A DNA stretch of 40,557 nt from the NCBI GenBank assembly GCA_040901765.1, contig JBBDYG010000042.1, positions 1-40,557 of the forward strand, given 5' to 3'. A model generated the notes under the pieces. That model had not been told where the DNA came from, searched no databases, and saw only the letters and a list, made by a program, of their open reading frames with translations. Shown piece by piece: positions 16,895 through 24,945 of the stretch. Position numbers and translations under genes: made by a program. Numbering within the stretch: the stretch's first letter is position 1; every line of letters begins with the position of its first letter. The DNA comes from JBBDYG01 sp040901765 (GTDB lineage Bacteria > Planctomycetota > Planctomycetia > Pirellulales > Lacipirellulaceae).

Positions 16895-18592
16895 ATGGAA
16901 CCAGGCGCGATTCTTGTGAAGCACGGTCTGCTCACCGGCGAGCAAGTGGAGACGCTGCGCGGCAGCACCCCTGCTGGCCGGCGGATCGACGAACTCGCCG
17001 TCGAGAAGGGCCTTGTTAACGAGGACGCGGCGCTCAAAGCCCTAGCTGGCGAAATGGGGATCGATTACGTCGATCTCGATCATACGGACCTCGACCTGAC
17101 GCTGCTGACCAGCTTCCCGGCGAAGCTTATCCATCGCCATAGCCTGTTTCCGGTCTCGCGCCACAACGGCTCGCTGGTCGTCGCCACAAGCGATCCCTTC
17201 GACTTGTTCGCCTTGGACGAGCTATCGTGCGTCACCGGGCTGTCGGTTCAGCCCGTGCTAGCGGGACGCCGACAGATTGCCGAGCGGATCAAGACGCACC
17301 TCGGCGTGGGTAGCGAAACGGTCGAGGGCCTGCTCGCCCAACGCGATGAAGACGACGTTCAACTGCTGGACGAAATCGACGCCGAAGACTCCGAACTTGC
17401 CGAGCAAGCCCAAGAAGCGTCGGTTATCCGGCTGGTGAATGAGATTCTGATCGAAGCGATCGAAACGCGCGCCAGCGACGTGCATATCGAATCACAAGGT
17501 TCGGGCATCAAGATTCGCTACCGCGTGGATGGAATTCTACACGCCCAGCCGGTGCCGCCGGAAATCAACCATTTTCATGCAGCGATCATCAGCCGGCTCA
17601 AGATCATGGCCCGGCTGAACATCGCCGAGAAACGCCTGCCGCAGGACGGTCGCATCAAGCTTCGCGTTTCTGGGCGCGAGGTCGACGTGCGTGTTTCCGT
17701 CATCCCGATGCTCCACGGCGAAAGCATCGTCATGCGACTTCTCGATAAAGGTCGCATGGAGTTCTCCCTCCGCAAGATCGGCCTGGAGGAAGAGCTACAC
17801 AACCGCGTTAGCAACCTGATCCGCATGCCGCACGGCATTTTGCTCGTGACGGGCCCCACCGGTTCGGGAAAGACCACCACGCTCTACAGCGCGCTGCTCG
17901 AAATTCGCAGCGAAGAGACGAAAATCATTACGACCGAAGACCCGGTTGAATACCAACTGGAAGGCATCAATCAGATTCAGGTCCACCCGAAGATTGGACT
18001 AACCTTCGCCCATTCGCTGCGGTCAATTTTGCGGCACGACCCCGACGTGGTGCTGATAGGCGAAATTCGCGACTTTGAAACGGCGGAAAACGCCATTCAG
18101 GCCTCGCTCACGGGCCACATGGTGTTCAGTACGCTGCACACGAACGACGCTCCCAGCGCGTACACCCGATTGGTGGACATGGGAATTGAGCCGTTTCTCG
18201 TGGCGAGCACCGTTGAAGCCGTGCTAGCGCAGCGGCTGGTACGCACGCTGTGCCAACGCTGCCGACAGCCGTATCAACCTCGCAAAGAAGATCTGCCCGA
18301 CGACTTCCCCTGGGACGAATTTGCACAAGCGGGCGGAAAGTTGTATCATCCGGGTGGTTGCCGCAACTGCCGCGAGTTGGGTTTTGCTGGCCGGCAGGGA
18401 ATTTTTGAGTTGTGCGTAACCACCGACGCAGTACGGCAACTGGCGCACGATCGCGCAAGTTCTTGGGACATCCGCCAGGCGGCACTCAAGGACGGCATGC
18501 GCACCTTGCGCCAAGATGCATGGCATAAGGTTCTCGCTGGCACGACGACCGTTGATGAAGTGCTCCGCGTGACCAAGGGCGACCGCTTTTAA
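16895..18592 (+). CDS. gspE: Type II secretion ATPase GspE
   Basis: Hexameric cytoplasmic ATPase that drives pseudopilus assembly. The ATG at 16895 gives 565 residues; a TTG 24 bases upstream is possible. The N-terminal GspE/PilB-type domain spans about 1-140. An acidic linker (DEDDVQLLDEIDAEDSELAEQ) follows, then the ATPase core with Walker A GPTGSGKT (320-327), the Asp box TTEDPVEYQ, Walker B VVLIGEIRD and the His box GHMVFSTLHTNDA. The tetracysteine zinc motif CQRC (453-456) and CRNC (489-492) is present. First gene of the gsp run. Confidence 0.95.
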   Translation: MEPGAILVKHGLLTGEQVETLRGSTPAGRRIDELAVEKGLVNEDAALKALAGEMGIDYVDLDHTDLDLTLLTSFPAKLIHRHSLFPVSRHNGSLVVATSDPFDLFALDELSCVTGLSVQPVLAGRRQIAERIKTHLGVGSETVEGLLAQRDEDDVQLLDEIDAEDSELAEQAQEASVIRLVNEILIEAIETRASDVHIESQGSGIKIRYRVDGILHAQPVPPEINHFHAAIISRLKIMARLNIAEKRLPQDGRIKLRVSGREVDVRVSVIPMLHGESIVMRLLDKGRMEFSLRKIGLEEELHNRVSNLIRMPHGILLVTGPTGSGKTTTLYSALLEIRSEETKIITTEDPVEYQLEGINQIQVHPKIGLTFAHSLRSILRHDPDVVLIGEIRDFETAENAIQASLTGHMVFSTLHTNDAPSAYTRLVDMGIEPFLVASTVEAVLAQRLVRTLCQRCRQPYQPRKEDLPDDFPWDEFAQAGGKLYHPGGCRNCRELGFAGRQGIFELCVTTDAVRQLAHDRASSWDIRQAALKDGMRTLRQDAWHKVLAGTTTVDEVLRVTKGDRF

Positions 18593-18644
18593 GCGAAAGC
18601 TTTCAAGCGACTGGCCTCCCACCTAATACGACCCACCTTACGAA

Positions 18645-18700
18645 TAGCTGTCGGCTCTCGGCCAGATTACTTATCAAGTCTGGCCGATAGCCGACAGCTA
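18645..18700. repeat. Inverted repeat between gspE and gspF
   Basis: Arms 18645-18666 and 18679-18700 (TAGCTGTCGGCT...GGCCAGA and complement) match at 21 of 22 positions, with a 12-base loop. A further partial copy (TAGCCGATAGC) follows to 18711. It may form a hairpin in the gsp transcript. No T-run follows. Confidence 0.7.
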
Positions 18701-18722
18701 ATAGCCGATAGCCTCCCGCCTC

Positions 18723-19925
18723 ATGCCTGACTTCACCTACATCGCCCGCAATGGCGCGGGTCAGCAGATCGAAGGCATCCTCTCGGCAGGCACCGAGCGG
18801 GAAGTGATCGCGTCGTTGGCCGCCCGGCAACTGTTTCCGCTGCGCGTATCGACGGCGGCCAAGCGGACCGTTGTCGTTGGGTCGCCGAAGGTAAAGTCGC
18901 GGGCCGTCGTGCCGGTCTATAGCCAATTGGCGGCGCTTCTGCGGAGCGGGGTGCCGCTGTTGCGGTCGCTCCAGGTGCTTCGCGAGCAGTCGTCGAACAA
19001 AGCGCTGGCCGAGGTGCTGCGGGATGTCGAGACGCGGATTGCCGAAGGTTCGACCCTGGCCGAAGCGATGGGCCGCCATCCGCGGGCGTTCAACGAGCTG
19101 GCAGTGAGCATTATCCGCGCGGGCGGCGAAGGCGGGTTTCTCGAAGAAGCACTCGACCGCGTCGCCGCCTTTACCGAACAACAAGACGAACTTAAGAGCC
19201 GCGTGATAGGCGCCTTGGCCTATCCCATGATCTTGTGCGTGCTGGGAACGGTGATCGTTGGTGGCCTGTTGATCTTTGTGGTTCCCAAGTTTGAAGAGAT
19301 GTTCGACGGCCTCCGAGAGATCGGTGAATTACCCGCGGTCACCGACCTGCTGCTTGGACTGAGCCGTACATTAAAAACCTACGGGTTATTTATCCTCGGC
19401 GGACTGGTCTTGCTGGGGTTTATATTAAAGGGGCGACTGGCCACCGACGCTGGGCGTCACTGGGTCGACCGCTGGCGGATTCGCATCCCTCAGGTGGGCG
19501 CCATTTACCTAAGCTTGGCCGTCGCCCGTTTTTGCCGCGTGTTGGGAACGCTGCTTAAGGGTGGGGTGCCAATTGTAAAATCTCTCGAAATCGCCGCCGA
19601 TTCGACCGGAAACGTCGTCCTGGCGGAATCGGTTGCCGAGGCGGCGGAGAATATTACTGGTGGCAAGTCGCTGGCCGAACCGCTCGGCGCCAGCGGGCAT
19701 TTCCCCCGCAACGTGGTGGAGATGATCGCCGTGGCCGAGCAATCGAACAGCCTGGAGTCGGTGCTGACACAAATCGCCGACTCGCTGGAAAAAGAAACCT
19801 GGAGAAAACTCGACCTGTTTGTGCGGCTTCTGGAGCCGCTGATGTTGATCGTTCTGGCGGGCATTGTGCTGGTCGTCGTCATCGCCCTGCTGCTGCCCGT
19901 GCTGAAGATGAGTATGACCGTGTAG
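18723..19925 (+). CDS. gspF: Type II secretion inner-membrane platform protein GspF
   Basis: 400 residues. The N-terminus (FTYIARNGAGQQIEGILSAGTEREV) is the GspF/PilC pattern. Two T2SSF domains follow at about 70-190 and 270-395. Membrane segments are visible at about 165-188 (PMILCVLGTVIVGGLLIFVV), 221-236 and 370-395 (LMLIVLAGIVLVVVIALLLP). It contacts GspE and the GspL/M platform in the inner membrane. It follows gspE by 130 bases that include an inverted repeat, so read-through from gspE may be modulated. Confidence 0.95.
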   Translation: MPDFTYIARNGAGQQIEGILSAGTEREVIASLAARQLFPLRVSTAAKRTVVVGSPKVKSRAVVPVYSQLAALLRSGVPLLRSLQVLREQSSNKALAEVLRDVETRIAEGSTLAEAMGRHPRAFNELAVSIIRAGGEGGFLEEALDRVAAFTEQQDELKSRVIGALAYPMILCVLGTVIVGGLLIFVVPKFEEMFDGLREIGELPAVTDLLLGLSRTLKTYGLFILGGLVLLGFILKGRLATDAGRHWVDRWRIRIPQVGAIYLSLAVARFCRVLGTLLKGGVPIVKSLEIAADSTGNVVLAESVAEAAENITGGKSLAEPLGASGHFPRNVVEMIAVAEQSNSLESVLTQIADSLEKETWRKLDLFVRLLEPLMLIVLAGIVLVVVIALLLPVLKMSMTV

Positions 19926-19927
19926 GG

Positions 19928-20016
19928 AGTGAGTAGGTGAGTAGGTGAGTAGGTGAGTAGGTGAGTAGGTGAGTGGTGATTTGGAGAATACCTACTCACC
20001 ACTCACTTACTCACCC
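19928..20016. repeat. 8-base tandem repeat (GAGTAGGT) with inverted copy, gspF-gspG spacer
   Basis: About six consecutive GAGTAGGT units (19931-19977) are followed by an inverted block made of CCTACTCACC and ACTTACTCACC (19990-20016). They can pair into an imperfect hairpin upstream of gspG. The unit number is likely to vary between strains. Confidence 0.75.
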
Positions 20017-20047
20017 AACAGTTTTTAACCGTTAATCGTTTCTTAAA

Positions 20048-20060
20048 TGGAGGAAGGCAT
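20048..20060 (+). promoter_or_regulatory. Strong ribosome binding site of gspG
   Basis: GGAGG followed by 7-8 bases and the ATG at 20061. It is the clearest Shine-Dalgarno sequence in the gsp run, consistent with gspG encoding the abundant major pseudopilin. Confidence 0.6.
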
Positions 20061-20498
20061 ATGCGAACTAATAGCCGCTATCATGGACGCCGTCGGGCAG
20101 GTTTTACGTTGATCGAGCTGTTGCTCGTGCTGATGATTCTCGTGGTTTTAGGTGCGATGGCTGTCGGGATGTTCTCCGGCACGCAAGAGCGCGCCCTAAA
20201 GGATGCTGCCACGGGGCAGATTGCCATCTTTGAGCACCAGATCGACTTGTACAAAATGCACATGAAGACCGGCCCAGGTGGTCTCGAAGACTTGATCAAA
20301 CGTCCCAGCGGCGACGAAGAGTCGGATCGCTGGGAAGGGCCGTACATAAAGGCCTCCAAAGTACCGGACGACCCGTGGGGCAACCCCTACCGCTATTCCG
20401 CGCAGGGCAAGCGAAACCCCGAAGGACACGATATTTGGTCGGTCGGTCCCGATAGCCAGGACGGCACCGACGACGACATTGGCAATTGGGAAGACTAA
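20061..20498 (+). CDS. gspG: Type II secretion major pseudopilin GspG
   Basis: 145 residues. The leader MRTNSRYHGRRRAG (14 residues, basic) ends in Gly, followed by FTLIELLLVLMILVVLGAMAVGM, the type III prepilin signal with Glu5. The C-terminal core has DPWGNPYRYSAQGKRNPEGHDIWSVGPDSQDGTDDDIGNW, the calcium-binding GspG ending. It builds the pseudopilus shaft after cleavage by a prepilin peptidase that is not in this window. gspH begins 1 base after the stop. Confidence 0.96.
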   Translation: MRTNSRYHGRRRAGFTLIELLLVLMILVVLGAMAVGMFSGTQERALKDAATGQIAIFEHQIDLYKMHMKTGPGGLEDLIKRPSGDEESDRWEGPYIKASKVPDDPWGNPYRYSAQGKRNPEGHDIWSVGPDSQDGTDDDIGNWED

Positions 20499-20499
20499 C

Positions 20500-21195
20500 G
20501 TGTTTCGATTCGATTTCGAGAACCGTTCGCCCAATCCCCCTCCACTTTCCTCTGGCGAGAGGCTAGGGGAGGGGGCACGTTCGCGCGGCTTCACGTTGTT
20601 CGAATTGTTGCTGGTGCTCTCCTTGCTGGTGGTTATGGGCGGATTGATCATCCCCGCATTGAGCGGGGCGTTTACCCACACGAAGCTCCAATCCGCCGCC
20701 GACGACATCCAGTCGGCTTGGTCGGAAGCTCGGTTGGCAGCGATTGAAGGGGGCCGCCCCGTAGCGTTTCGGTGCCTCATCGGCGGCGCCGAGTTTGAGA
20801 CCAAGCCGCACCAACTCGGTACAGAAGGTGCCGAGCCAGTCGCCGCGCCGCGCCGGCACGACGATGAAGCTGACGCCGAGGGAGACGAGGGTGCTGACGA
20901 TCCGCATGGGACGCTCGCCAGCGGCAAACTCGCCGATGGATTGATGTTCTCCGAAGCCGCCGCCGCCGATGCGCTCGACTTGGCCGACCAGGGGTTGCGC
21001 AGTAGCGTGCGTGACAGCTCGGGGTGGTCGCCGCCCATCGTCTTCTACCCCGATGGTCAATCGTCCGACGCGGTGGTGCGGATCGCGCACGACGAGGGCC
21101 GCGGCATCGCCGTCACGCTCCGCGGCCTCACCGGCATCTCTCGCAAGAGCGAAATCGGCTCCTCGGGCATCGCCGTCGAGGAGACCGAGCAATGA
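20500..21195 (+). CDS. gspH: Minor pseudopilin GspH-like
   Basis: Start chosen: GTG at 20500, 1 base after the gspG stop; 231 residues. The mature part begins FTLFELLLVLSLLVVMGGLIIPAL after a 30-residue leader ending in RSRG. Leader residues 11-26 (PNPPPLSSGERLGEGA) are encoded by an inverted repeat typical of spacer DNA (20536-20575), so the leader is unusually long. An acidic insertion (HDDEADAEGDEGADD) lies in the periplasmic domain near residues 124-138. It ends PSDA-like beta strands with GITVTLRGLTG-type sequence. gspI overlaps by 4 bases (ATGA). Confidence 0.85.
   Translation: MFRFDFENRSPNPPPLSSGERLGEGARSRGFTLFELLLVLSLLVVMGGLIIPALSGAFTHTKLQSAADDIQSAWSEARLAAIEGGRPVAFRCLIGGAEFETKPHQLGTEGAEPVAAPRRHDDEADAEGDEGADDPHGTLASGKLADGLMFSEAAAADALDLADQGLRSSVRDSSGWSPPIVFYPDGQSSDAVVRIAHDEGRGIAVTLRGLTGISRKSEIGSSGIAVEETEQ
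20536..20575. repeat. Hairpin repeat inside the gspH leader
   Basis: CCCCCTCC (from 20536) pairs with GGAGGGGG (to 20575) and inner CCTCT with AGAGG. The repeat is read in frame as the leader peptide segment NPPPLSSGERLGEG. Confidence 0.65.
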
Positions 21196-21743
21196 ACGGC
21201 AAGCGACGTGGTCGATTTCGGATTTCGGATTTCGGATTTCGGATTAAAAGAAGGCGGAATTGCAATCCGCAATCCGCAATCCACAATCCGCAATTTTGTT
21301 CCGCCTTCACCCTGCTCGAAGTCATTCTCGCCATCGCAGTTCTGGCCATTGCGCTCGCCAGCATCGGCGAGGTGATGCGGATGGCCTACCAAAGCGCCGA
21401 CTCGGCAGCCGCGGAGAGCGAGGCTCAGATTCTTGCCGAGTCGATTCTCGGCGAGCTGGCCACCGGCATGCGCCCCGCACAGGCCGTACAAACCGCTCCG
21501 CTCGACTTGGGCGACGGACGCGACGACGAGTGGCAATACTCGATTCTCATCGAACCGACGATGCGGGACGAGATTGTGATGGCCCGGGTCGTGGTTGAGT
21601 CGGTGCGAGAAAACACCCAGAAGCCGCCTCGCGTGGAGCTTGCGCAATGGTTCCTCAACCCCGACATGGTTCCCTCCGGCTCGAACACGAATACCGGAGC
21701 CACGGGAACTCCGTCCAGCGGCGTCACAGAAAGCGGGCAATAG
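21192..21743 (+). CDS. gspI: Minor pseudopilin GspI-like
   Basis: 183 residues from the ATG at 21192, overlapping the gspH stop. The mature part begins FTLLEVILAIAVLAIALASIGEVMRMAYQSADSA-like, as in GspI. The leader is 38 residues and ends CSA, so the residue before the cleavage site is Ala rather than the almost invariant Gly. Leader residues 9-34 (FRISDFGFRIKRRRN, then NPQSAIHNPQF) are translated from two tandem repeats, GATTTCG units and CAATCCG units. The C-terminal tail is low-complexity (GSNTNTGATGTPSSG). gspJ starts 1 base after the stop. Confidence 0.85.
   Translation: MNGKRRGRFRISDFGFRIKRRRNCNPQSAIHNPQFCSAFTLLEVILAIAVLAIALASIGEVMRMAYQSADSAAAESEAQILAESILGELATGMRPAQAVQTAPLDLGDGRDDEWQYSILIEPTMRDEIVMARVVVESVRENTQKPPRVELAQWFLNPDMVPSGSNTNTGATGTPSSGVTESGQ
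21214..21296. repeat. Tandem GGATTTC / CAATCCG repeats inside the gspI leader
   Basis: Four or five GGATTTC units (21214-21245) are followed by four CAATCCG-like units (21258-21296). GGATT and AATCC arms can pair. They are translated in frame within the leader peptide of GspI. Confidence 0.75.
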
Positions 21744-21744
21744 A

Positions 21745-23160
21745 ATGACGCATTCTTTACGCCAACGGCGTTCCGTCCTCCAGCCCAGGGTTGCGCAGCT
21801 ACCCTGGGTACGTTGGATTGAGACCACTTCTACCCCAACGGGGTTGCGTCAATGGAGGGCGTCGAAACCCTTTCAGGGTAGGAGATACGACGGGGCGTTA
21901 ACCCAGGGTAGTCCGCCACGGCGGACAACCCTGGGCTGGAGGACGCAACCGCTTCGCGGTAAGGAACCTCTCCCCGTCTCCAATCTGCAATCCCCAATCC
22001 CAAATTTCAAATCTCGCCGCGGCGAGTCGCCGAAGGAGACCCAAATCCCAAATTCCCCCGGCTTCACGCTCCTCGAAGTCATTCTCGCCATCGCGTTGTC
22101 GGCTACATTGGTTGGGCTAATCACCACCGCACTCAGTTTGTTTCTCACGCGGACGGACAATGGCCGGCAACGGGTCGAGCAAGCGCAGCTCGCGCGGAAC
22201 CTGATGCGTTTAGTGGGCGACGACCTGCGAAACGCAGCCATCTATGCTCCGCAGGATACGGCGGCCGCCGCTCAACTGGCCCAGGCCGCGGGATCTTTTG
22301 ACGTGGACCTGATTAGCGGCGGCGGTTCTGAGAGTGGCGGAGGTACCGGGACCGGCGGTGGCAGTGGAACGGGGGGTGGCTCTGGTGGCGCCTCTGGTGG
22401 CGGCAGTTCCTCCGCGGGCGACGAGAGCTCGGGCACCACGACCTCCCAGTATCAGCAGCCGCTCGGCGTTTACGGCAATCTTAACGAATTGCAGATCGAT
22501 ATCCTGCAGCCCGCCCGGCCAATGGCAACGTCTTCCGACGCGACTTCCATGATGCCGCAAGAGGAGCTGGTCGGACCATTGTGGCGTGGCGGCCTACGCA
22601 CCGTTCGCTACTACTGCCGCGAAGGCGAACGCCCGCGCAGCGACGTCGTCGTCATTGAGCGATTCGACAGCACGGATCGCGCCCTCTACGGGGGTTTGGT
22701 GCGTGAAGATATCGACCGCCTGCAATTTGACTTCGCCCAACAATCCGGGTCGGACGGCGACTTCACGCAACTCGGTCAAGTCCTTGCGCCGGAGGTGCTG
22801 GCAATCGAGTTTCGCTATTCCGATGGCACACAGATTCTCGACGTGTGGAACTCCGAGCAGTTGCAGATGTTGCCGTTGGCGATCGAGGTCCGCTTCTGGC
22901 TGCAAAACCCAACCGAGGAAGCGAACGATGCCCAAGTGCGAACCGGCGACACGCTGGCCAACGCAACGCAGTACGCTATGACAGTTCCCATCTGGCGAGC
23001 AGCGCTCGCCGGTGGCAATGCAGGCGGGCTGAACTCAAGCTCTGGTTCGAGCGACTCGTCGTCGGGAAACTCGAGCGGCGGCCCGTCCAGCGGCGCGTCC
23101 AGCGGTGGCCCTTCGGGCGGCGCATCGGGTTCCAGCGGCGGTTCCTCGTCCAACTTCTAG
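21745..23160 (+). CDS. gspJ: Minor pseudopilin GspJ-like with giant repeat-derived leader
   Basis: 471 residues from the ATG at 21745, the only ATG before the prepilin motif. The cleavage site SPG/FTLLEVILAIALSATLVGLI comes after a 106-residue leader, where 6-25 is usual. The leader is encoded by a compound inverted repeat (21774-21945) plus a CAATC/CAAAT word repeat (21979-22054). If a downstream TTG or CTG is used instead, the leader is shorter but still repeat-derived. The periplasmic part has two Gly/Ser-rich tracts (about residues 192-235 and 428-470). The middle (ELQIDILQPARP, RYYCREGERP, FRYSDGTQILDVWNS) fits GspJ. gspK starts 9 bases on. Confidence 0.8.
   Translation: MTHSLRQRRSVLQPRVAQLPWVRWIETTSTPTGLRQWRASKPFQGRRYDGALTQGSPPRRTTLGWRTQPLRGKEPLPVSNLQSPIPNFKSRRGESPKETQIPNSPGFTLLEVILAIALSATLVGLITTALSLFLTRTDNGRQRVEQAQLARNLMRLVGDDLRNAAIYAPQDTAAAAQLAQAAGSFDVDLISGGGSESGGGTGTGGGSGTGGGSGGASGGGSSSAGDESSGTTTSQYQQPLGVYGNLNELQIDILQPARPMATSSDATSMMPQEELVGPLWRGGLRTVRYYCREGERPRSDVVVIERFDSTDRALYGGLVREDIDRLQFDFAQQSGSDGDFTQLGQVLAPEVLAIEFRYSDGTQILDVWNSEQLQMLPLAIEVRFWLQNPTEEANDAQVRTGDTLANATQYAMTVPIWRAALAGGNAGGLNSSSGSSDSSSGNSSGGPSSGASSGGPSGGASGSSGGSSSNF
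21774..21945. repeat. Compound inverted repeat inside the gspJ leader
   Basis: Outer arms 21774-21793 and 21926-21945 are perfect 20-base inverted copies (core CTCCAGCCCAGGGTTG). Each arm is itself part of a hairpin (CCCAGGGT...ACCCTGGG), and the right one encloses GTCCGCC-AC-GGCGGAC. Smaller hairpins (CCCC-AAC-GGGG, CCC-TTTCA-GGG) lie between them. Read in frame as leader peptide. Confidence 0.8.
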
Positions 23161-23169
23161 GCACCCACC

Positions 23170-24741
23170 ATGCGACGAACAACCCAAATTCGCCGCGGCA
23201 GCGTCTTGCTGCTGGTGCTGATCGTCGCCGCGATGCTCGCGCTGGCGGCGACGTCGTTCTTTCGGCTTATGTTCCGCGAGCACAAAGCGGCTCGCACGAC
23301 GGCCCGCGCAGTGCAAACCCGCGCGCTGGCCGAGTCGGGCGTTGTCATGGCGAAATACATGCTCCTGCTCGAGCCCGACCTGCAAATGCAATACGGTGGC
23401 ATTGTGAACAATCCTAGCGGAATGCAAGGGGTGCTGGTGCTCGATAGCGATGTCGCTGCGCTACGGGGCCGTTTCACCATCCTCGCCCCGGCGCAAGAGA
23501 ACGGGATCTACCAAGGCATTCGGTTCGGGATGGAGAATGAGTCGGCCCGCCTCAATCTCAATACGCTGCTGCTCGCCGACGAAATGCAGGAAGGCGCTTC
23601 CCGCAATATTCTCATGGGCCTGCCCGGCATGACGCCCATGATTGCCGACGCGATCCTCGACTGGATCGACGCGGATGACGAAACGCGGGAGTTTGGCGCC
23701 GAACGCGATTACTACAGCACACTTGCATCGCCCTACCAACCGCAGAACGGCCCCCTTGCGTGCATCGAACAACTGTTGCTCGTGCGTGACATGACACCCG
23801 AATTGCTGTACGGCGCGGACCACAATCGCAACTACGTCGTCGATTCCGACGAGCAAGGGTTCACGCAGATGTCGGATGTCGATAATTCCGACGGCTCGAT
23901 GAACCGCGGCTGGGATGCCTATTTCACGCTCTTCAGTGCCGAGCGAAACACGCGGGACGACGGCTCGGCGAAGATCGACGTCAATATGGAGAACCTCCAA
24001 GAGCTACACAACCAGCTTTCGGCGGTGATGGACGCCGATCAAGCGAACTTTATCGTCGCCTACCGTCAAGGCGGCCCGTACACCGCCGACCCAGCCGCCG
24101 CCGCGGCCGCGGGGGAAGCTGCGCCGACCACGCCCAAGGCGGCTGGCGCGCTCAATCTCAACTTCGAGGATCCGGGGGCCGTCGCGCTGGCCAATATTCT
24201 CGACCTGATCGGGTCGCAGACCCGAGTCGTCGAGAAAGGACAAACCGAACGCACCGTTGTCGAAACGCCGTTTCGCAGCGACCCGGGGGCGATGCGCGGC
24301 TACCTGCCGATCCTGATGGAGAATATCACCGTCAACGCGGGTGCAACAATTCCCGGTCGCTTGAGCATTAACCAAGCTCCGCGCGGGTTGCTGCTCGGGG
24401 TGCCCGGTATGCCGCCCGAAGTAGTTGACGCCATCGTCGCCAACCGCGACTTTGAAGTGCTGCCCGAGCGGCCCGACCGCAAATATGAAACCTGGATCCT
24501 CACGGAAGGCTATGTAGAGCTCGCCCAGATGCGAACGCTGATGCCCTTTCTGACCGGAGCGGGCGATGTCTACCGGGCACAGGTCGCTGGTTATTTCGAA
24601 GCGGAAGGCCCCACCGAGCGGCTTGAAGTGGTGATCGACAACACCACCGGCACCCCGCAAGTGGTCGATCTCCGCGAATTAAAGGCACTCGGCCCCGGTT
24701 TCTCCGTCCAAACCCTCGGTGCCGACCTGGCCGAGCTATGA
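23170..24741 (+). CDS. gspK: Minor pseudopilin GspK
   Basis: 523 residues. A short basic leader (MRRTTQIRRG) precedes SVLLLVLIVAAMLALAATSFF; there is no Glu5, as is normal for GspK. LAESGVVMAKYML and RLNLNTLL follow. Two helix-hairpin-helix-like runs (GLPGMTPMIADAILDWIDADDE and GVPGMPPEVVDAIVANRDF) support GspK, the tip subunit that caps the pseudopilus with GspI and GspJ. The protein is larger than the E. coli form (about 330 residues). An Ala-rich insertion (ADPAAAAAAGEAAPTTPKA) lies near 310-328. Confidence 0.9.
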   Translation: MRRTTQIRRGSVLLLVLIVAAMLALAATSFFRLMFREHKAARTTARAVQTRALAESGVVMAKYMLLLEPDLQMQYGGIVNNPSGMQGVLVLDSDVAALRGRFTILAPAQENGIYQGIRFGMENESARLNLNTLLLADEMQEGASRNILMGLPGMTPMIADAILDWIDADDETREFGAERDYYSTLASPYQPQNGPLACIEQLLLVRDMTPELLYGADHNRNYVVDSDEQGFTQMSDVDNSDGSMNRGWDAYFTLFSAERNTRDDGSAKIDVNMENLQELHNQLSAVMDADQANFIVAYRQGGPYTADPAAAAAAGEAAPTTPKAAGALNLNFEDPGAVALANILDLIGSQTRVVEKGQTERTVVETPFRSDPGAMRGYLPILMENITVNAGATIPGRLSINQAPRGLLLGVPGMPPEVVDAIVANRDFEVLPERPDRKYETWILTEGYVELAQMRTLMPFLTGAGDVYRAQVAGYFEAEGPTERLEVVIDNTTGTPQVVDLRELKALGPGFSVQTLGADLAEL

Positions 24742-24808
24742 CCGAACCGTTCGCGAACCACCGACCGCTAGCCTATAATGACTTCACCTGCGAGAGTTAC
24801 TGACTATA

Positions 24809-24919
24809 CCACTGATTTCACGGATGCCACGGATTTCCAGGAAGACTTTTCCCCGCGGCGATGAGTTGCAGGAAAATCATTTGGTTTTTTGATCTGTGTT
24901 ATCCGTGAAATCCGTGGTT
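24809..24919. repeat. Word-type inverted repeat, gspK-gspL spacer
   Basis: CCACTGATTTCACGGATGCC (from 24809) and its approximate inverted copy with ATCCGTGAAATCCGTGG (24901-24917) flank a unique centre. Similar CCGTGAAATCCGTGG spacers are, from memory, common in planctomycete and verrucomicrobial genomes; I could not check this. Confidence 0.65.
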
Positions 24920-24945
24920 CTTCCACCACCCGTTCAAACTAGCCT

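Noticed and set aside
19928..20016. Possible CRISPR array in the GAGTAGGT repeat
   Set aside because: Units are 8 bases, directly adjacent with no spacers; no cas genes nearby.
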